64,000 bases of DNA. Source: Serripes groenlandicus (lineage: Eukaryota > Mollusca > Bivalvia > Cardiida > Cardiidae). Numbering within the stretch: the first letter of the stretch is position 1; each line of letters opens with the position of its first letter. Shown here piece by piece: positions 13,801 through 28,800 of this stretch. The stretch spans positions 111,850,025-111,914,024 of the forward strand of contig JASEVX010000001.1 in assembly GCA_031761405.1 (NCBI GenBank), given 5' to 3'. A model generated the notes under the pieces. It saw only the letters and a list, made by a program, of their open reading frames with translations. It was not told the DNA's origin and did not search any database. A program made the position numbers and the translations under genes.

Positions 13801-16800
13801 CAAGGAACATTTCTACAAAATAAGTTCAAAATCTGCCAACCAATTTGGGAGGAGAAGAATTTTGAAGTTTTTTTCGTTTCGTTGCCATGGAAACCAGAAT
13901 TCTGCATGGATCCCAATAATTTGAAGGAATTCTGGTGAGGTCATTGAGAGGATGCTTTCTGTGAAGTTTCATCCCAATTGACCCACTGGTTACTGAGGAG
14001 AAGATGTTGAAGATTTTTTAAGTTTTCACTATAACCATAAAAGGCAAAATAGCCCCGCCCCCTGGCGGCCATGTTTTTCAACCAATCAACATGGCTTGAA
14101 GGAATCTGATAGAGGGTCACCCAAGGAACATTTCTACAAAATTATTTGAAAATCGGCCTGACACTTTTGGAGGAGAAGATTTTTTAAGTTTGCACTATAG
14201 CCATATAAGGCAAAATAGCCCCCCCCCCCCCCCCCCCCCCTGGCGGCCATGTTTTTCGACCAATCAACATGGCTTGAAGGAATCTGATAGAGGGTCACCC
14301 AAGGATCATTTCTACAAAATAATTTGAAAATCGGCCTGACACTTTCGGAGGAGAAGATTTTTTAAGAATTTTGAAGTTTTTTTCATTTCGTTGCCATGGA
14401 AACCAGAATTCTGCATGGATCCCAAAAATTTTAAGGAATTCTGGTAAGGACATTGAGAGGATGCTTTCTGTGAAGTTTCATCCCAGTTGACCCACCGGTT
14501 ATAGAGGAGAAAATGTTGACGGACGACGGACGACTGACGACGGACGCCGGACATAGGGCGATCACAATAACTCACCCTGAGCACTTCGTGCACAGGTGAG
14601 CTAAAAACATTGTGGCAAAATGAGAAATTGTTCATTATGAGTAATTTCTCTTTTTGCCACACTGTTTTCAAACTCTATTTAATAGTTATACTTGAGAGAT
14701 TTTTCAAAGTCGTCTGCTGCAGATACTTTCTATGTGGAAAAGTTTACTTCGTCTATCTGCCTTCTGGGCTTGATTTGTTGATCTCACTCAACACACATGC
14801 TTACATTTACCAACCATTCTAAACACATTGCTATTCTAAAGTTGGAATTCTTTTCTCATTACACAGTAAATATATTAATTGTTATATTTAAATTGGAGTG
14901 ATTTATAGGTTATGTGATGAATAATGACCTATGACTCAAAATTACAAACCCTTTCCGGAAAACTTTAGAGTTGAGATTCATAGCAACAAAATATTTGACT
15001 GAACAAGTCTGTGATTTTGAAAAGGACATCTATTTGCCTTAGCCCTTTCCAACATGCAGATGCATATAAAAGCATCTGTAGCAGATGACTTTTGAAAACA
15101 AAGTGTAGGAGAAAATACTTGTGATGTCACAATGTTTTCAACTTTTTTCAATATTTTGCTTCTGCTGCAGATTTGTTGTATATGGGAAAGGGTTAACAGG
15201 TAGTGTTTTAAAGCAACAAAGGATTTGATTGAAGAAGTTGATGACTTCAAAAATAAATCTGCTTATTTCCTTATGCAAATGATATGTTTTTAGAATGATT
15301 GGTTATTGTGGGCCCGGCCCAGATGACAACACTCTTACTGCAGACACAACTTTTTTACCATTACATGCATGCAATTTGATCACATTTGAAAACCACGGGC
15401 TTATTTGAATCAGAAAACAATGACATATAAACAAGTATGTAGAAAATATGTATGACAATGTGACTGCTGCTGAAATAATGACAATACATTAATGATACGC
15501 TGATAAATTCTGCACCAAAAGTTTCACTCTTTCCCGTATGAAGACACATTTTCACATAGCTGAAGCAGACACAATTTGAAGACATTGTAGCAAAAGGAAA
15601 ATTTGCTCATCAGCAACAATTATTCCTTTTGCCATAATGTTTTCAACTCAATTCAAAAGTTATACTTCATATTTGTACCTTAGTGTTTACAAAGCTGTCT
15701 GCTGCAAAACTGTTGTAGGTGGCAAGGTTTAACCCTACACCTCTGCAGCAGACGTCTTTTTGAAAACATGTCGAGAAAAGAAGAAATTGCTCAAAACAAG
15801 CAATTTCTCCTTTGGTCACCATGCTTTCAACTCTATTCAATGATTGTACTTTCATTTAAAGGGAGTTTCCACTTTTTTTCGTCTGCTGCAAAAACATCAA
15901 AATGTGTCTGCACATGGGAAAGTGTAAATGGCCTTTCATTGACTGTATAGAGCATTTGATATGGTACAATATTTACCCCACAAAATACTTTATTCACATG
16001 CATACAGGAAATAAAAAGTGATATTTCAAATTGATTCATGAAAATAAAACAACATGGTACAGCTGTACAACAATGATTTCTCACAGCAGGATTTTGGACA
16101 ACTTACATGTTACTCTATACTCACTGCAGAAATGGGTCATAAACAGTTTTCCGTAGTCTAAACAAAGATTGCAGAATGTAGACAATGGGTTTTAACAGAC
16201 CTCTAGAAAGGGGGCGTTTTGCATGTTCTAAAATCCTTATTTGACCTCCAAATCCTATGTTATGGGTACTCAAAATAATTATCTCAGTGAGATGATTCTT
16301 TTTAGTACCCACAACAAAAATTGAATAAGTACTAACATAGATATCATGGAAGCAATTGCTTACTTAAAACCTTATCTAGTCCTCAGCGGTTTACTTGTAA
16401 AGATCTCTTTCAAAGACATATTGGTTGAGGGAACAAAAAAGGGAACAGAAAAACATTTCCAGGGAATCCCAACTGAACAGTTCATTTGATACTTAGGGCC
16501 TACACCATCACTCATAGCCCCTGTATAAACTCAAAATGTTGGGAGTAAAACATTTAAACATCATATAGGGAGCCTTCAGTCCAGGGGCCTAGTAATAGCT
16601 TACCGTCTTCAGTTATAATTACAACTATTGGCCAATCTGAGAAATAGTACAATCTACAATTAACCCTTTCCATCATACATATACATTTTGATGCATCTGC
16701 AGCAGATGACTTTTGGAAATGAGAAGTTGCTCAAATGAGCAATTTCCCCTTTTGCCACAATTTCTTTAACTCTATTAATATTTATGCATTCATTTATAGA

Positions 16801-19800
16801 GATTTACTCAAAGATTGCATACATGTTTTCCTAGTCATCAGCTTGGTATTTATTATTTGTGGGAAAGGTTTTAACCCTATCCCTCATATGACAAATCTCC
16901 AACGGACAATTTTCACGTCATCATTTATTTATGAATTGAGTTGTAAACCTTGTGGCAAAAGTCGTCAGCTGTCAATGTATCTACATGTTAGAAAGGGATA
17001 AACAGTATAAGTTCTAGGTAATTTATCACAACACATGATTTCAAAATTACTAAAATTGCTAAAATTATGTATTACACGTTTTAGAGGTTTGTCTTAAAAT
17101 AACCATTCTAAGTATATCATATAATAAATAATAGCGGATCAGGATTGGCTGTTTAAAACCATACTTCTAGCTGCCAACATCATTTTTACAACATGATTGC
17201 AAAAGACTATGTTTAAAGCAATGCCAAATATAGTATTCTAAATCAAACAATTTACTTGTTCTCCATGTAAATAGAACTGTCTGCATGGTCATGTGAATGA
17301 TAACTCGGTTAGCATATTTCTATGTCAACTCTTTTAAACTTGCAGATGAATTTTGACACTTCTGCAGCAGAGGACTTATGAAAACATTGTGGCAAAAAGA
17401 GAAATTGCTCAAAATGATCTTTTGCCACAATGTTTTTAACACCAGCCAATATTTCCCTTTACAAAGAGTTTTCATATTTTGCCTAAAGATGTATGGCAAG
17501 TCTTCTGCTGCATATTCATTGTATATGGGAAAGACTGAATTAAGTCTTCATAATGTGACAGTTAAATATGCACAGACAATATCTGATTATTTCTTCCGCG
17601 TGATGAATCACATGAATTCAGGGCAAGAGAGGAAAAGCTGTAAGTGTCTGGCCAAAAATGTGCCTGCAAATTAATATCATTAAGCAAAGACATGACAGTA
17701 TATTCATTTGGCCTTTTTTCTTAATATAATTGCAGAAATAATTTGTGTCCAATTTCAACTTTTTCATTAAAAGTTATATAAAGAAAAACATCAATATTAT
17801 ATCCTTATTACCGGTATGTTTGAATTAATATATCAAATCCCACTAAATAGAATTATAATATAGCTGATGTGTTAAGAGTAGGTTAAACATTTAATGAATG
17901 GGAATTATATACATTATAAAACTGGAAATATTCCGGATAAAATACAATTATTTATGGGTACAAGTTATGAGAACAGATGCAGGAAAAACAACCAAACAGC
18001 ATTATATAAGATGATTCATTGACCGTCCTCTGCAGAAGAAATCTTTGAAAATACTATACATGTACATGTATTTATGGTCTGTCCAACATTATCGAAAGTT
18101 GAACTAACTTATCAGAGGAAAGTGGTGATTCAAATTAGATCATCAATTAACCCTTCTCATACGACAATTCTGATGCAAACGACTTTGAACATTGCTTGTC
18201 AAAAAATAGAAAATCTCTATAATTGAATGGATAACCTATGCCTAAAAGTGGAAAACATTGTGGCAAAAGGAGAAATTGCACGTTTTGAGCAATTTCTTCT
18301 AATGTCACTATGTTTTCAAATAAGCCGTCTGCTGCAGAGGCGTCAGAAAGCGTCTATATGAGAGTAAGGGTTACGCTGAATGATCAAGATTTCCGTCATA
18401 AAACACCGATGGTTGGTTTAAGCCCGACTCGAGTTTAATTATTTAATCTGTTTAATATTGATGGTAATGAGGTACGGTCACCCTGTCCCACATGAAGATG
18501 TAATTCTGCATCAGGCAACTGCTGTTGAAAAAGGAGAAATTCCGCATGATGTGCAATTTCTCTTTTTGCCACAATGTTTTCATTTAAAGAGATTCTTGAT
18601 CCATACCGTTGTCAAGAAACTTTTAAAGTCATCTGCTGCAGAATTGTTCTTTGTGAGACAGGGTTATATAAGTATAACATAAATATGGATACAGTTGTTG
18701 ACAAGTTCAATGAATATAATTGCTTTGACAATATATATCTTAAAAGACAGCACTATTATACAAGCTTATAGAAAATGGTTCTTCACACATTTGTCTCTTG
18801 TGCAGATGAAGATCACAAACTCACATCTCTATTTAACCCTTTCCCTCATATAGACGCTTTCTGACGCCTCTGCAACGGACAGCTTTTTGAAAACATAGTG
18901 ACAAAAGAAGAAATTGCTCAAAACGAGCAATTTCTTCTATTGCCACAATATTTTCCACTTTTAGTAATAGGTATCTATTCAATTATAGAGATTTTTCATT
19001 TTTTGACAAATTATGTTCAAAGTCGTCTGCTGCAGAATTATTGTATGATGGAAAGGGTTACAGTTTCATTAACTGAGTAATAAACAGTATAGATCCTGAT
19101 CAGCCTGTACATAATGACCTAGATCTGCACCTATTACAAATGGCCAAAGGCGTGATTTCTAATGTTAGGCCTGGTTATAACGGCAACATTTATTATCAGT
19201 ATTACACAAAGAATTATTAAGCAACACTGTGGAAATCACAAAGTTCTCTGTAGATTTGTCTTAACCCTTTCCCTCATATAGACGCTTTCTGACGCCTCTG
19301 CAGCAAACATCTTTTTGAAAACATGGCTACAAAAAGAAGAAATTGCTCAAAACAAGCAATTTCTCCTTTTGTCACCATGTTTTCAACTCTATTCGATTAT
19401 TGTATTTTCATTTAAAGGGAGTTTCCAAATTTGTTCAGGTATGTTTTCAAAGATATGTTGTATGTGGGAAAGGGCTAAAGTTTTCATTAAGTAAATCTTA
19501 TGTGAAAGTAAATGAACTGAACCATTTTCACGAAATATGTCATGAGCACTTGAACAATATAATTATATTGCTACATTTTCAGGTATTATTACCATTACAG
19601 TATGTTATAGTAGAACAAATATATCAAACTTGTCAACCAACCAATCCATATTAACACTTCCTTACTTGCAGCAGCATTTAGACCAATCCGCAGCAGACGC
19701 CTTTGAAAATATGAGCAATTTCTTCTTCTGCCACAATATTTTTAAAGGTCGCTTGTTGCAGATGCATTAAAAATGTGTCTACAGGTAGGAAAGTGTTAAT

Positions 19801-22800
19801 TAAGACACTTATAGCGACACACATTTGGTTTTAGCCACAGCACAAACATGTAATAATAGCAGCAACGCATACCTAACTCTCTCGCTATTGGAATAAGTAA
19901 ATTCAAATATCAAATTAACATAAGTGTAGGAATAATTCTACAATGAGATTTCATTCCTTCTATGAATACTTTCAGTGTCATATGCTTACTAAACTAGAGC
20001 AATGTCAGTTGCATCATGCCATCACTCATTTGATTCATAAAATTCAAAAATGGCAAAAATCCAGTCCGTATTATAAGTCGAAAAAGGACAAAATACATAA
20101 TAGATCTACAGTATAATCTTAAAATCCCATTAAAATCAGACTTAAACTTCGCTAGCTTGTATATATAGATCTGATGACCTCCCCATACAGGTCATCACAG
20201 ATTGACCTTTGCATCAGATAATCAAATTGTTGCTAAACAAATTGTTTGGTATGAAACGAGTAAGATTATATACTCTTATAAACAAGTAACTGGAGGATTG
20301 CAAGCAATACCATAGTCCCCTACCGGTTTGCACTTTTGAGTCAAAAATTAGGCAAGCAAGAGTTATGGTTCATGTCCACTGCACTCCCCCTTGATGAGAT
20401 GCATCCATGTGTGAAATTTCATAACCATAGCTAGTACAGTTTTGGAGATATGCTCCGGACAAAAATCAAGTATGAAAATAAAGAAAGGGAAATAACTCAA
20501 AAATTAGGGAAGCAAGAGTTATGGTTCATATGCACTGCACTCCGCATTGATGAGATGTATCCACATATGGAATTTCATAGACCTAGGTAGTATAGTTTCG
20601 GAGATATGCTCCGGACAAAGAACTGGATTCCGCCCGCGCAATAACTCAAAAATTAATCAAGCAAGAGTTATGGTTCATCTGCACGGCAACCCCCCTTGAT
20701 GAGGTGTATCCATGTGTGAAATTTCATAACCATAGGTAGTATAGTTTTAGAGATATGCTCCGGACAAAAATCAAGTATGAAAATAAAGAAAGGGAAGTAA
20801 CTAAAAAATTAGGCTAGCAAAAGTTATGGTTCATGTCCACTGCACTCCCCCTTGATGAGATGCATCCATGTGTGAAATTTCGTAACCATAGCTAGTACAG
20901 TTTTAGAGATATGCTCCGGACAAAAATCAAGTATGAAAATAAAGAAAGGGAAATAACTCAAAAATTAGGCAAGCAAGAGTTATGGTTCATGTCCACTGCA
21001 CTCCCCCTTGATACGATGTATTCATGTGTGAAATTTCATAGCCATAGCTAGTATAGTTATGGAGATATGCTCCGGACAAAAATCAAGTATGAAAATAAAG
21101 AAAGGGAAATAACTCAAAAATTAGGCAAGCAAGAGTTATGGTTCATGTCCACTGCACTCCCCCTTGATGAGATGCATCCATGTGTGAAATTTCATAACCA
21201 TAGCTAGTACAGTTTTGGAGATATGCTCCGGACAAAAATCAAGTATGAAAATAAAGAAAGGGAAATAACTCAAAAATTAGGGAAGCAAGAGTTATGGTTC
21301 ATGTGCACTGCACTCCCCCTTGATACGATGTATTCATGTGTGAAATTATAGCCATAGCTAGTATAGTTATGGAGATATGCTCCGGACAAAAATCAAGTAT
21401 GAAAATAAAGAAAGGGAAATAACTCAAAAATTAGGCAAGCAAGAGTTATGGTTCATGTCCACTGCACTCCCCCTTGATACGATGTATTCATGTGTGAAAT
21501 TTCATAGCCATAGCTAGTATAGTTATGGAGATATGCTCCGGACAAAAATCAAGTATGAAAATAAAGAAAGGGAAATAACTCAAAAATTAGGCAAGCAAGA
21601 GTTATGGTTCATGTCCACTGCACTCCCCCTTGATGAGATGCATCCATGTGTGAAATTTCATAACCATAGCTAGTACAATTTTGGAGATATGCTCCGGACA
21701 AAAATCAAGTATGAAAATAAAGAAAGGGAAATAACTCAAAAATTAGGGAAGCAAGAGTTATGGTTCATATGCACTGCACTCCGCATTGATGAGATGTATC
21801 CACATATGGAATTTCATAGCCATAGCTAGTACAGTTTTGGAGATATGCTCCGGACAAAGCCGGACTGACTGACTGACGGACTGACGGACGGACTGACGGA
21901 CTGACTGACGGACGGAGTGCAAACCTAATAGTCCCCTTCGGCACGCCGGTAGGGGACTAATAAACAATACAGAGAAGCTGTGATTGTGGAGTCTTGGATT
22001 GTATAGCACAGGCCTTTGTTGAATCATGAGACAGGGAAGTATTTTGGTCTGATTTTAATGAGATTGAAAATGTTATTATGATGATGAACAAGTTTCCAAA
22101 GCTTTAAAGCCATTTTGCCAAATTGGAAGGTCAGACATAAACACAAAACTTAACTAAGATTGCAAGAGATTAAAAGACTCTCGGTTTGAAAAAAATTAAA
22201 ACCTTGTTATAAACCTTTCTGAAACACAGAAAAGTTTTGTTCACCTTCGTATCAGGCAAATCTTTAAAACATTGCGGAAAAAATTGTCATAATTTATATC
22301 CACATTGTTTTGAACTCTATATATGTCTTTAGACTTTTAAATGTAAATTTGTTTCCTCAAATGATTTCAAATCACATCACTGAAGTTGCAAAATGATGAA
22401 CATAAGTAAAATTTATCAGACTATGTAGGTTGGGCATAGGTAGATCTTGATCTTCTACGAATAAAATATAATATCGTCAGTTTAACTACAGTATAACATT
22501 TATAATACCGAAATATTCTCATTATTATCACAAAGCTTAAAATCCAATCTTCATTCAGAAGCCATTCATTTTGCGCTTCATCTGATTGAAATGTGAAAAT
22601 TAGTTGAGCATGGACAAGGGCACACATCAATCGGACCCCCTGCACTCAAAAATAAATAATCCCGTTACTTTTGTGAATGCTATGAACATTCTTGATGATA
22701 TCAAGTTTACCTATTTTCAAGTACAAAATGATGTATGCATTTGTATGCCATCCATTAATTTTCACAATATTACAGTTATAGCTAAATAAACAAACAAAGA

Positions 22801-25800
22801 TTTCAATATTTACCTCGACAAGGGTCATTTTTAACGAGGAATTCATCGAGAGCCATCCAACCACCTCCTACTCGTACCATTACTGTACTTCGTAAAATAC
22901 GAACAAGACGTAATTTTTGAGAGTCACCAAACTGCAAATAATTATAATTTCATTTATATGATGAAAATAACCAGTTGAAGGCTTATTAATGGTGATCCAC
23001 ACATAGAGTAAATAATGTAATAATTTATGCAAAGCAATGTTATATATTCTTGAAATAACTGTTATAGTTTCCTTAACCTTTTCACAGACATAGTGGAAAG
23101 ATTTGCTATTCTGTGTCTATTAAGCTTACTGTATTTGACATTTTCTTCTTTCTTTTAAATGCAGCCTTATGTTTTCAATGCTGTATTTGTTTTATTTGGG
23201 TTTTACGCTGCTTTCAACATTATTTCAGTTATATCATAGCAATAGTTCACTTATTCATGATCTCTGCCAGGTGTGAACCATGGAAATGACATTTTAAAAA
23301 GTGTCAAGTACGAAACACAAACTTAAAACATTGGAAACATGAATTTCTAAGTGTTTTTAAACAATCGCAACCATAATATTTTCGAGGATTTACATTAAGT
23401 TTATCCTAATAACAACTTGTCCTCCCATGTGAAATCTGCTAAAAGAATAAAAAATATAGTCGCCAGCTTTTACCGGTGACTATTAAATCCAAACAGAAAC
23501 CTACCCTGTACTTTCCTTCTCCAATTTTATGTATTCTGAACTGTTTAACACATGTACATTTGTGTACTTGTCGTTTCACCTCATCTTGGATCATTTCTTG
23601 ATCATTCACTGGCTCAGGCTGCAAAGATAGGACCATATATTTTCATGAAAATTAATCATCAAATTCACTGACATGGATATTTGTTCTTGACAGAACTACA
23701 CCTGCTGCAAATTGAAAGGGTCAATTGTATCATACAAATGCAGAATGTTATTTTAATTTTTTTAACCCTTTCCCTCATACATTGAAAATTGCAGTGGATG
23801 ACTGTAAACATTTACCGCTAGGTTGAAATTATGGAAAATTCCTTTCCCACATACAATAACTCTGCAGCAGACGACTTTGAAAACATCTTGGCAAAAACAT
23901 GAAATCACAATAATGAAAGTTTATTTTTTAAATAGACTTGAAAACATTGTGGCAAATGGAGAAATTGCTCATGATGAGCAATTTCTTCATTTGCTACAAT
24001 CTTTTCAAAAGTTGTCTGCTGCAGAGACGTCAGAAAGCGTCCATATGTGGGAAAGTGTTAAATTAAGTACAATGTATAATTATTGATTCAAGTTTAAATC
24101 ACTGAGTATCAAAACGAGAAAAATCTCCTTTTAATTGCGCCACTTTGCTTTCAATACTATTCTGGTGCTGTTGCTTCAAAATGTGTCTTTGAGAGGGAAA
24201 AGCAAAGTGTTGTTTCAAATACAGCCCGTTTTCATGTTTCTTTCATAATGATTTCAAACCTTAGCAAGTCTATCAACAATGAGGTTAAAAGTGAAAAGCT
24301 GTAGCCAAAACATAGGTCTGATTGAATAACCAAAACAACAATGGAATTAAGCACAAAAGCAACATTGTAATGCCATACACCTTTTTTTAAAAACAAATTA
24401 AACCTTGGTACATGTACCTTCCCTTTCATACTTGCAGACATATTTTGACGCATCTACATCAGACAATTTTTAAAAAACCTTGTGACAAAAGGAGAAATTA
24501 CACATGACGAGATATTTCTCCTTTTCCCACAATGTTTTCAACTCTATCCAATAATTATACTTTTATTCATATTTTCCATTATTTTTTTTTTAAAATTGCC
24601 TGCTACAGATTTGTTGCATGCTATCAAGAAACTTTCCTAGTCTAAGTGATGTCATTTTTGTTAAAATCTACCATCTCACTAGAATATAGATGACACATTT
24701 ATGTTACAAAAAATGGACAAAATGTAAGTGTATGTGCATCAAAGCAAAACAAATTTTACTTTGTCATGACCCTGGCGTGGTCGTCGGCGTCGGCGGCGTG
24801 GTCGTCCGGTTAAGGTTTTTTGTTTAACTCAGCTTTTTTTCTGTTTTCTAACAAACTACTACTGTTAAAGTCACTAAACTTCATAAACATAATCATAATA
24901 TGTTAAATAATAAAAGTATATAGCTGGAAATCTTTATTTGTTTCACTTAAAACTTCAAAACGTAAGGTTAAGGTTTTTTGTTTAGCTCACGTTTTTGACA
25001 ATTTTTTACTCATGATTTTTCATATCTTAAAAACTCTTTTTTTTTGCTTGAAACTTCACAAACTTGCTGAGTGTCTTAAGTTGACCTAATATAACAAGTT
25101 TCATAACTCTGTAAATAGTATTGACAAAATTATCTCCCCATTTCGATTTAGAAAATCTACTTTGAAGGGAGAAAAATGGTGATAACTGAAACACAATTTA
25201 ACCTATAGCTTTGAAACTTCCTAAACTTATTCAATGTTTTAACATAACTTGATACAACAAGTTCCATAACCCTGAACTTAATATTGACCAAATTATTCCC
25301 CCTTTTGGACTTAGAAAATCTACACTGAAGGTGTTGTCATCCGGTTAAGGTTTTTTATTAGGTCGACTTTTAAAAAATACGAGAGCTATTGTCATGACCC
25401 TGGCGTCGGCGGCGGCGGTGGCGTGGTCGTCCGGTTAAGGTTTTTTGTTTAGCTCATTTTTTTATTTATTTTTTCTCCCTATCAGTCGAGCGTCTGTGCC
25501 GTACGCGGTGCTCTTGTTATTTTATTGGGGCCAAATCAACATGAAGGATAAATTAAAACAAGAGGGCCATGATTGCCCTGGATCGCTCCCCTGAGTTATG
25601 CCTACCACATAGTCAATCACAATAAGTCATTTTGCGGTCAGGTAAGCTTTTACAAGAGTGTTAACCCTTTCCCTCATACGGCAATTCTGCAGCAGACGAC
25701 TTTGAACATATTTTGTCAAAACATAGAAAATCTCCATAATTGAATGGATAACCTATGACAAAAAGTGGAAAACATTGTGGCAAAAGGAGAAATTGTATGT

Positions 25801-28800
25801 TTTGTGCAATTTCTTCTTTTGTCACTATGTTTTCAAAAAGCTGTCTGCTGCAGAGGCGTCAGAAAGCGTCTGTCTATATGAGGGAAAGGGTTAACAAGAC
25901 TTTTCTTCAATGTTGCCTACTGACCTTGTTTTGACCCGACATGACCCATATTCAAACTTGGCCTAGATTTTATCTAGACAATCTTTCTTACACAATTTCA
26001 TCATTCTCAAATTAAGCATCTTGCTACAAGAGCGTTAAAAAGATTTTCCTTCAATTCAGCCTAGTGACCTAGTTTTTGACCAGACATTACCTTTATTTGA
26101 ACTTTGCCTAGACATCTTCAAGACAATTATTCTGACACAGTTTCAAAATACTTAAGTTTTAAAATTGATGTCTCTCGAGTGTTAAAAAGATTTTTCTTCA
26201 ATTTGACCTAGTGACCTATTTTTTGACCAGGCATGACCTTTATTGAAACTTAGCCGTATCACCAAGACAATTATTCTGACAAAGTTTCAACATGATGAAG
26301 TTAAAAATGCGGCCTCCAAAGTGTTAACAAGATACATGTATTACTTCAATTTGACCTTGTGACCTAGTTTTTGACCTCACATGAGACAGTTTCAAACTTG
26401 TCCAAGATTTGATGGAGATGAATGTTACGATAATCTTTCATGAAGATTGGATGAATAATTGTGCCTGTAGTGTTCACAAAGCAATTGTTGACAATGCATG
26501 GACGCAAGACAAAATGTGATCACAAAAGGTCACCTTGAGCACTTTGCACTTCATTACAGCTTAGATTTTTCATTCTTCTCTTCTGGTTATTCAATTTTGG
26601 AAAGTCTACAAATGCACACATCTGGTAATGGTTAAACCATAATGCATCAGGGTTTGTAGGTCAAAATATAATAAGTTTTGAAAGAACATGAAGGGGTTTG
26701 TAATTATAAACAGTTCTATGCAAATATAACAATACAGATTGGACTCAATCCCATTTACGACAAGTCTGCAGCAGGAGACGTTTAAAACCTGTAGGGCAAT
26801 ATGTAGAAAACCTGTGTAATAATTAATGGAGTTGTTGAAAACATTGTGGAAAAAAGAGAAACTAGAACTATCACTGAAGATGATTACTTGACCTACACCA
26901 TAACTTAATAAGTAAAAGGGCCATAACTGTATAATAACATGCAATTGTAAGACCTTTAGGATATGCACATTTCCTCTTGGTATAGAAGCTTCATGTAAAA
27001 TTTTATTGAATTCCACCCAGAGGTTTGTAAGAAATAGGCCGGACAAAATATGGCTTCCGACCAATTGACCGACCGACCGACAAACAGACAGCCTGACACA
27101 GTGACTCCTATATACCCCCTCTTTTTTGAAGGGGGTATTATTACTCTAAACAAGACATTTCTTTTTTGCTACAAGGCTTTATAAAAGTGGTCTGCTTCAA
27201 TTGCATAACAAATGGGTCTGCAAGCAGGAATGGGTAAAAAGTTTCTAAATTAAAGATACTAGCCTATAACTACAATCTACCTCAGTAAAGTTAACATGCT
27301 CATCAAATAACCCTTTCCCAGCTGCAGACACATTTTGATGCAATAGCAGCAGACGACTTTTGAAAAACATTGTTGCCAAAGGTGAAATTGCTAATGATGA
27401 GCTATCTTTTATGGGAATTTTTACAGGTTTTTTGTTACCATGTTTTCAAAGTCGCCTGCTGCAGATTTGCTGTATGTGGGAAAGGGTTAAGTGAAGCTCA
27501 ACAAAAATGGCAATGGACATTTTCAGTAGCAGTGTTTGATGAAAAGGTATTCAACATGATTTATGGGTATGAAATACACGTCTTGTCAAGTTTCAAGACT
27601 CTAAACACTTTTGAAGATAAAACTATGAATCACATTGACTAACTGATGGGCAAAAACAAATATCATTGAACAGTTAGATTCATTGCACCTTATCCATGGA
27701 AAAGTAGAGAGCATACACATTAACAGTTTATAAAGTTCTAAAAATAGGGAACAATGAATTATACTATTACAACTTACAAGTATTTAATGATAACAGATCA
27801 ATGTTTTACATGTTTTAATGTCCATTATAACAATCAAATTATCACTACTGTCTTTTTAAGTCAGATTCATGCAGTTACAATTGTCAGATTGTTCTGGCTA
27901 ACCCTTTCCCTCATATAGACGCTTTCTGACGCCTCTGCAGCAGACGGCTTTTTGAAAACATAGTGACAAAAGAAGAAATTGCTCAAAACGAGCATTTTCT
28001 CCTTTTGACACAATGTTTTCCACTTTTAGTCCTAGGTTCTCCATTCAATTATAGAGATTTTCTATTTTTTGACAAAATATGTTCGAAGACGTCTGCTGCA
28101 GAATTGTCGTATGAGGGAAAGGGTTAAGTGATAAGAATTAATTAGAATCACACACTCCATTCCGAACTGGAATCTATATCTTCACTACAACATGCAACAG
28201 TGTCAACTTATTCATATCTAGAGACAATTACATGCACAACATTACTTATAAAGGGTAATGATTGATGTCTTCAACAACAAAATTAAGAAATTATGCAGCT
28301 TTATAAATAGTTGATGAACCGAGTTTACAAACATATGAAACGAAAGTTAGACTAAGCTAAGAAATCTTAAGTTAAAAACAGTAAAGTCTAAAAGTAACAT
28401 AAATAGGCTGAATGAAGCATGGTTTGTTTTAAAACTAAAAGCTTAAACAACTTAAAACCATTAGAGATACAGAAATGACAATTATATGCTTTGTTAAAAT
28501 GAAGCTTAACCTACCCATTTTTTTTAAAACAACATATTGATCGTAAAAAACAACCCTTGCTCTTATTCCATGAACAGTTTCTAAACAATTGTAAGGAATG
28601 ATAATTTAAAGACAAAATGGGTTTGAATATCTAAGGAGTTTTTATATGCGAATGCAGTAGAAGCCGAGGATAGATTACCTGTCCCTGATAAAGCTTAATT
28701 ATAAGAATGCAGTAGAAATCTTTTAACCCTTTCCCACATATAGATGCTTTGTGACGTATCTGCAGCAGACGACTTTTCAAAACATTGTGGCAAAAGATTC

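Larger units (their letters stand above)
9013..22813 (-). other. 13.8 kb intron between w29 and w30
   Basis: Largest intron, separating the GAR domain from the tail. It holds about twenty TTAA elements, the GAGGGCC-type element at 13164, the satellite-bearing element at 20314, two foldback sequences and stretches of AT-rich DNA without recognisable content (11500-12680, 17700-18140, 19800-20310, 22030-22800). I saw no conserved exon in it. Confidence 0.8.

Noticed and set aside
14220..14240. Poly-C run as a functional G-quadruplex site
   Set aside because: A homopolymer inside a repeat unit whose siblings have far fewer C; it could equally be an assembly or slippage effect.
18147..18374. TTAA elements as microRNA precursors
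   Set aside because: The hairpins are long and in high copy number, and no sign of a conserved mature arm distinguishes one copy; small-RNA data would be needed.
26606..27064. 152-codon minus-strand frame
   Set aside because: It covers a split MITE and an inserted non-autonomous element; no recognisable domain.
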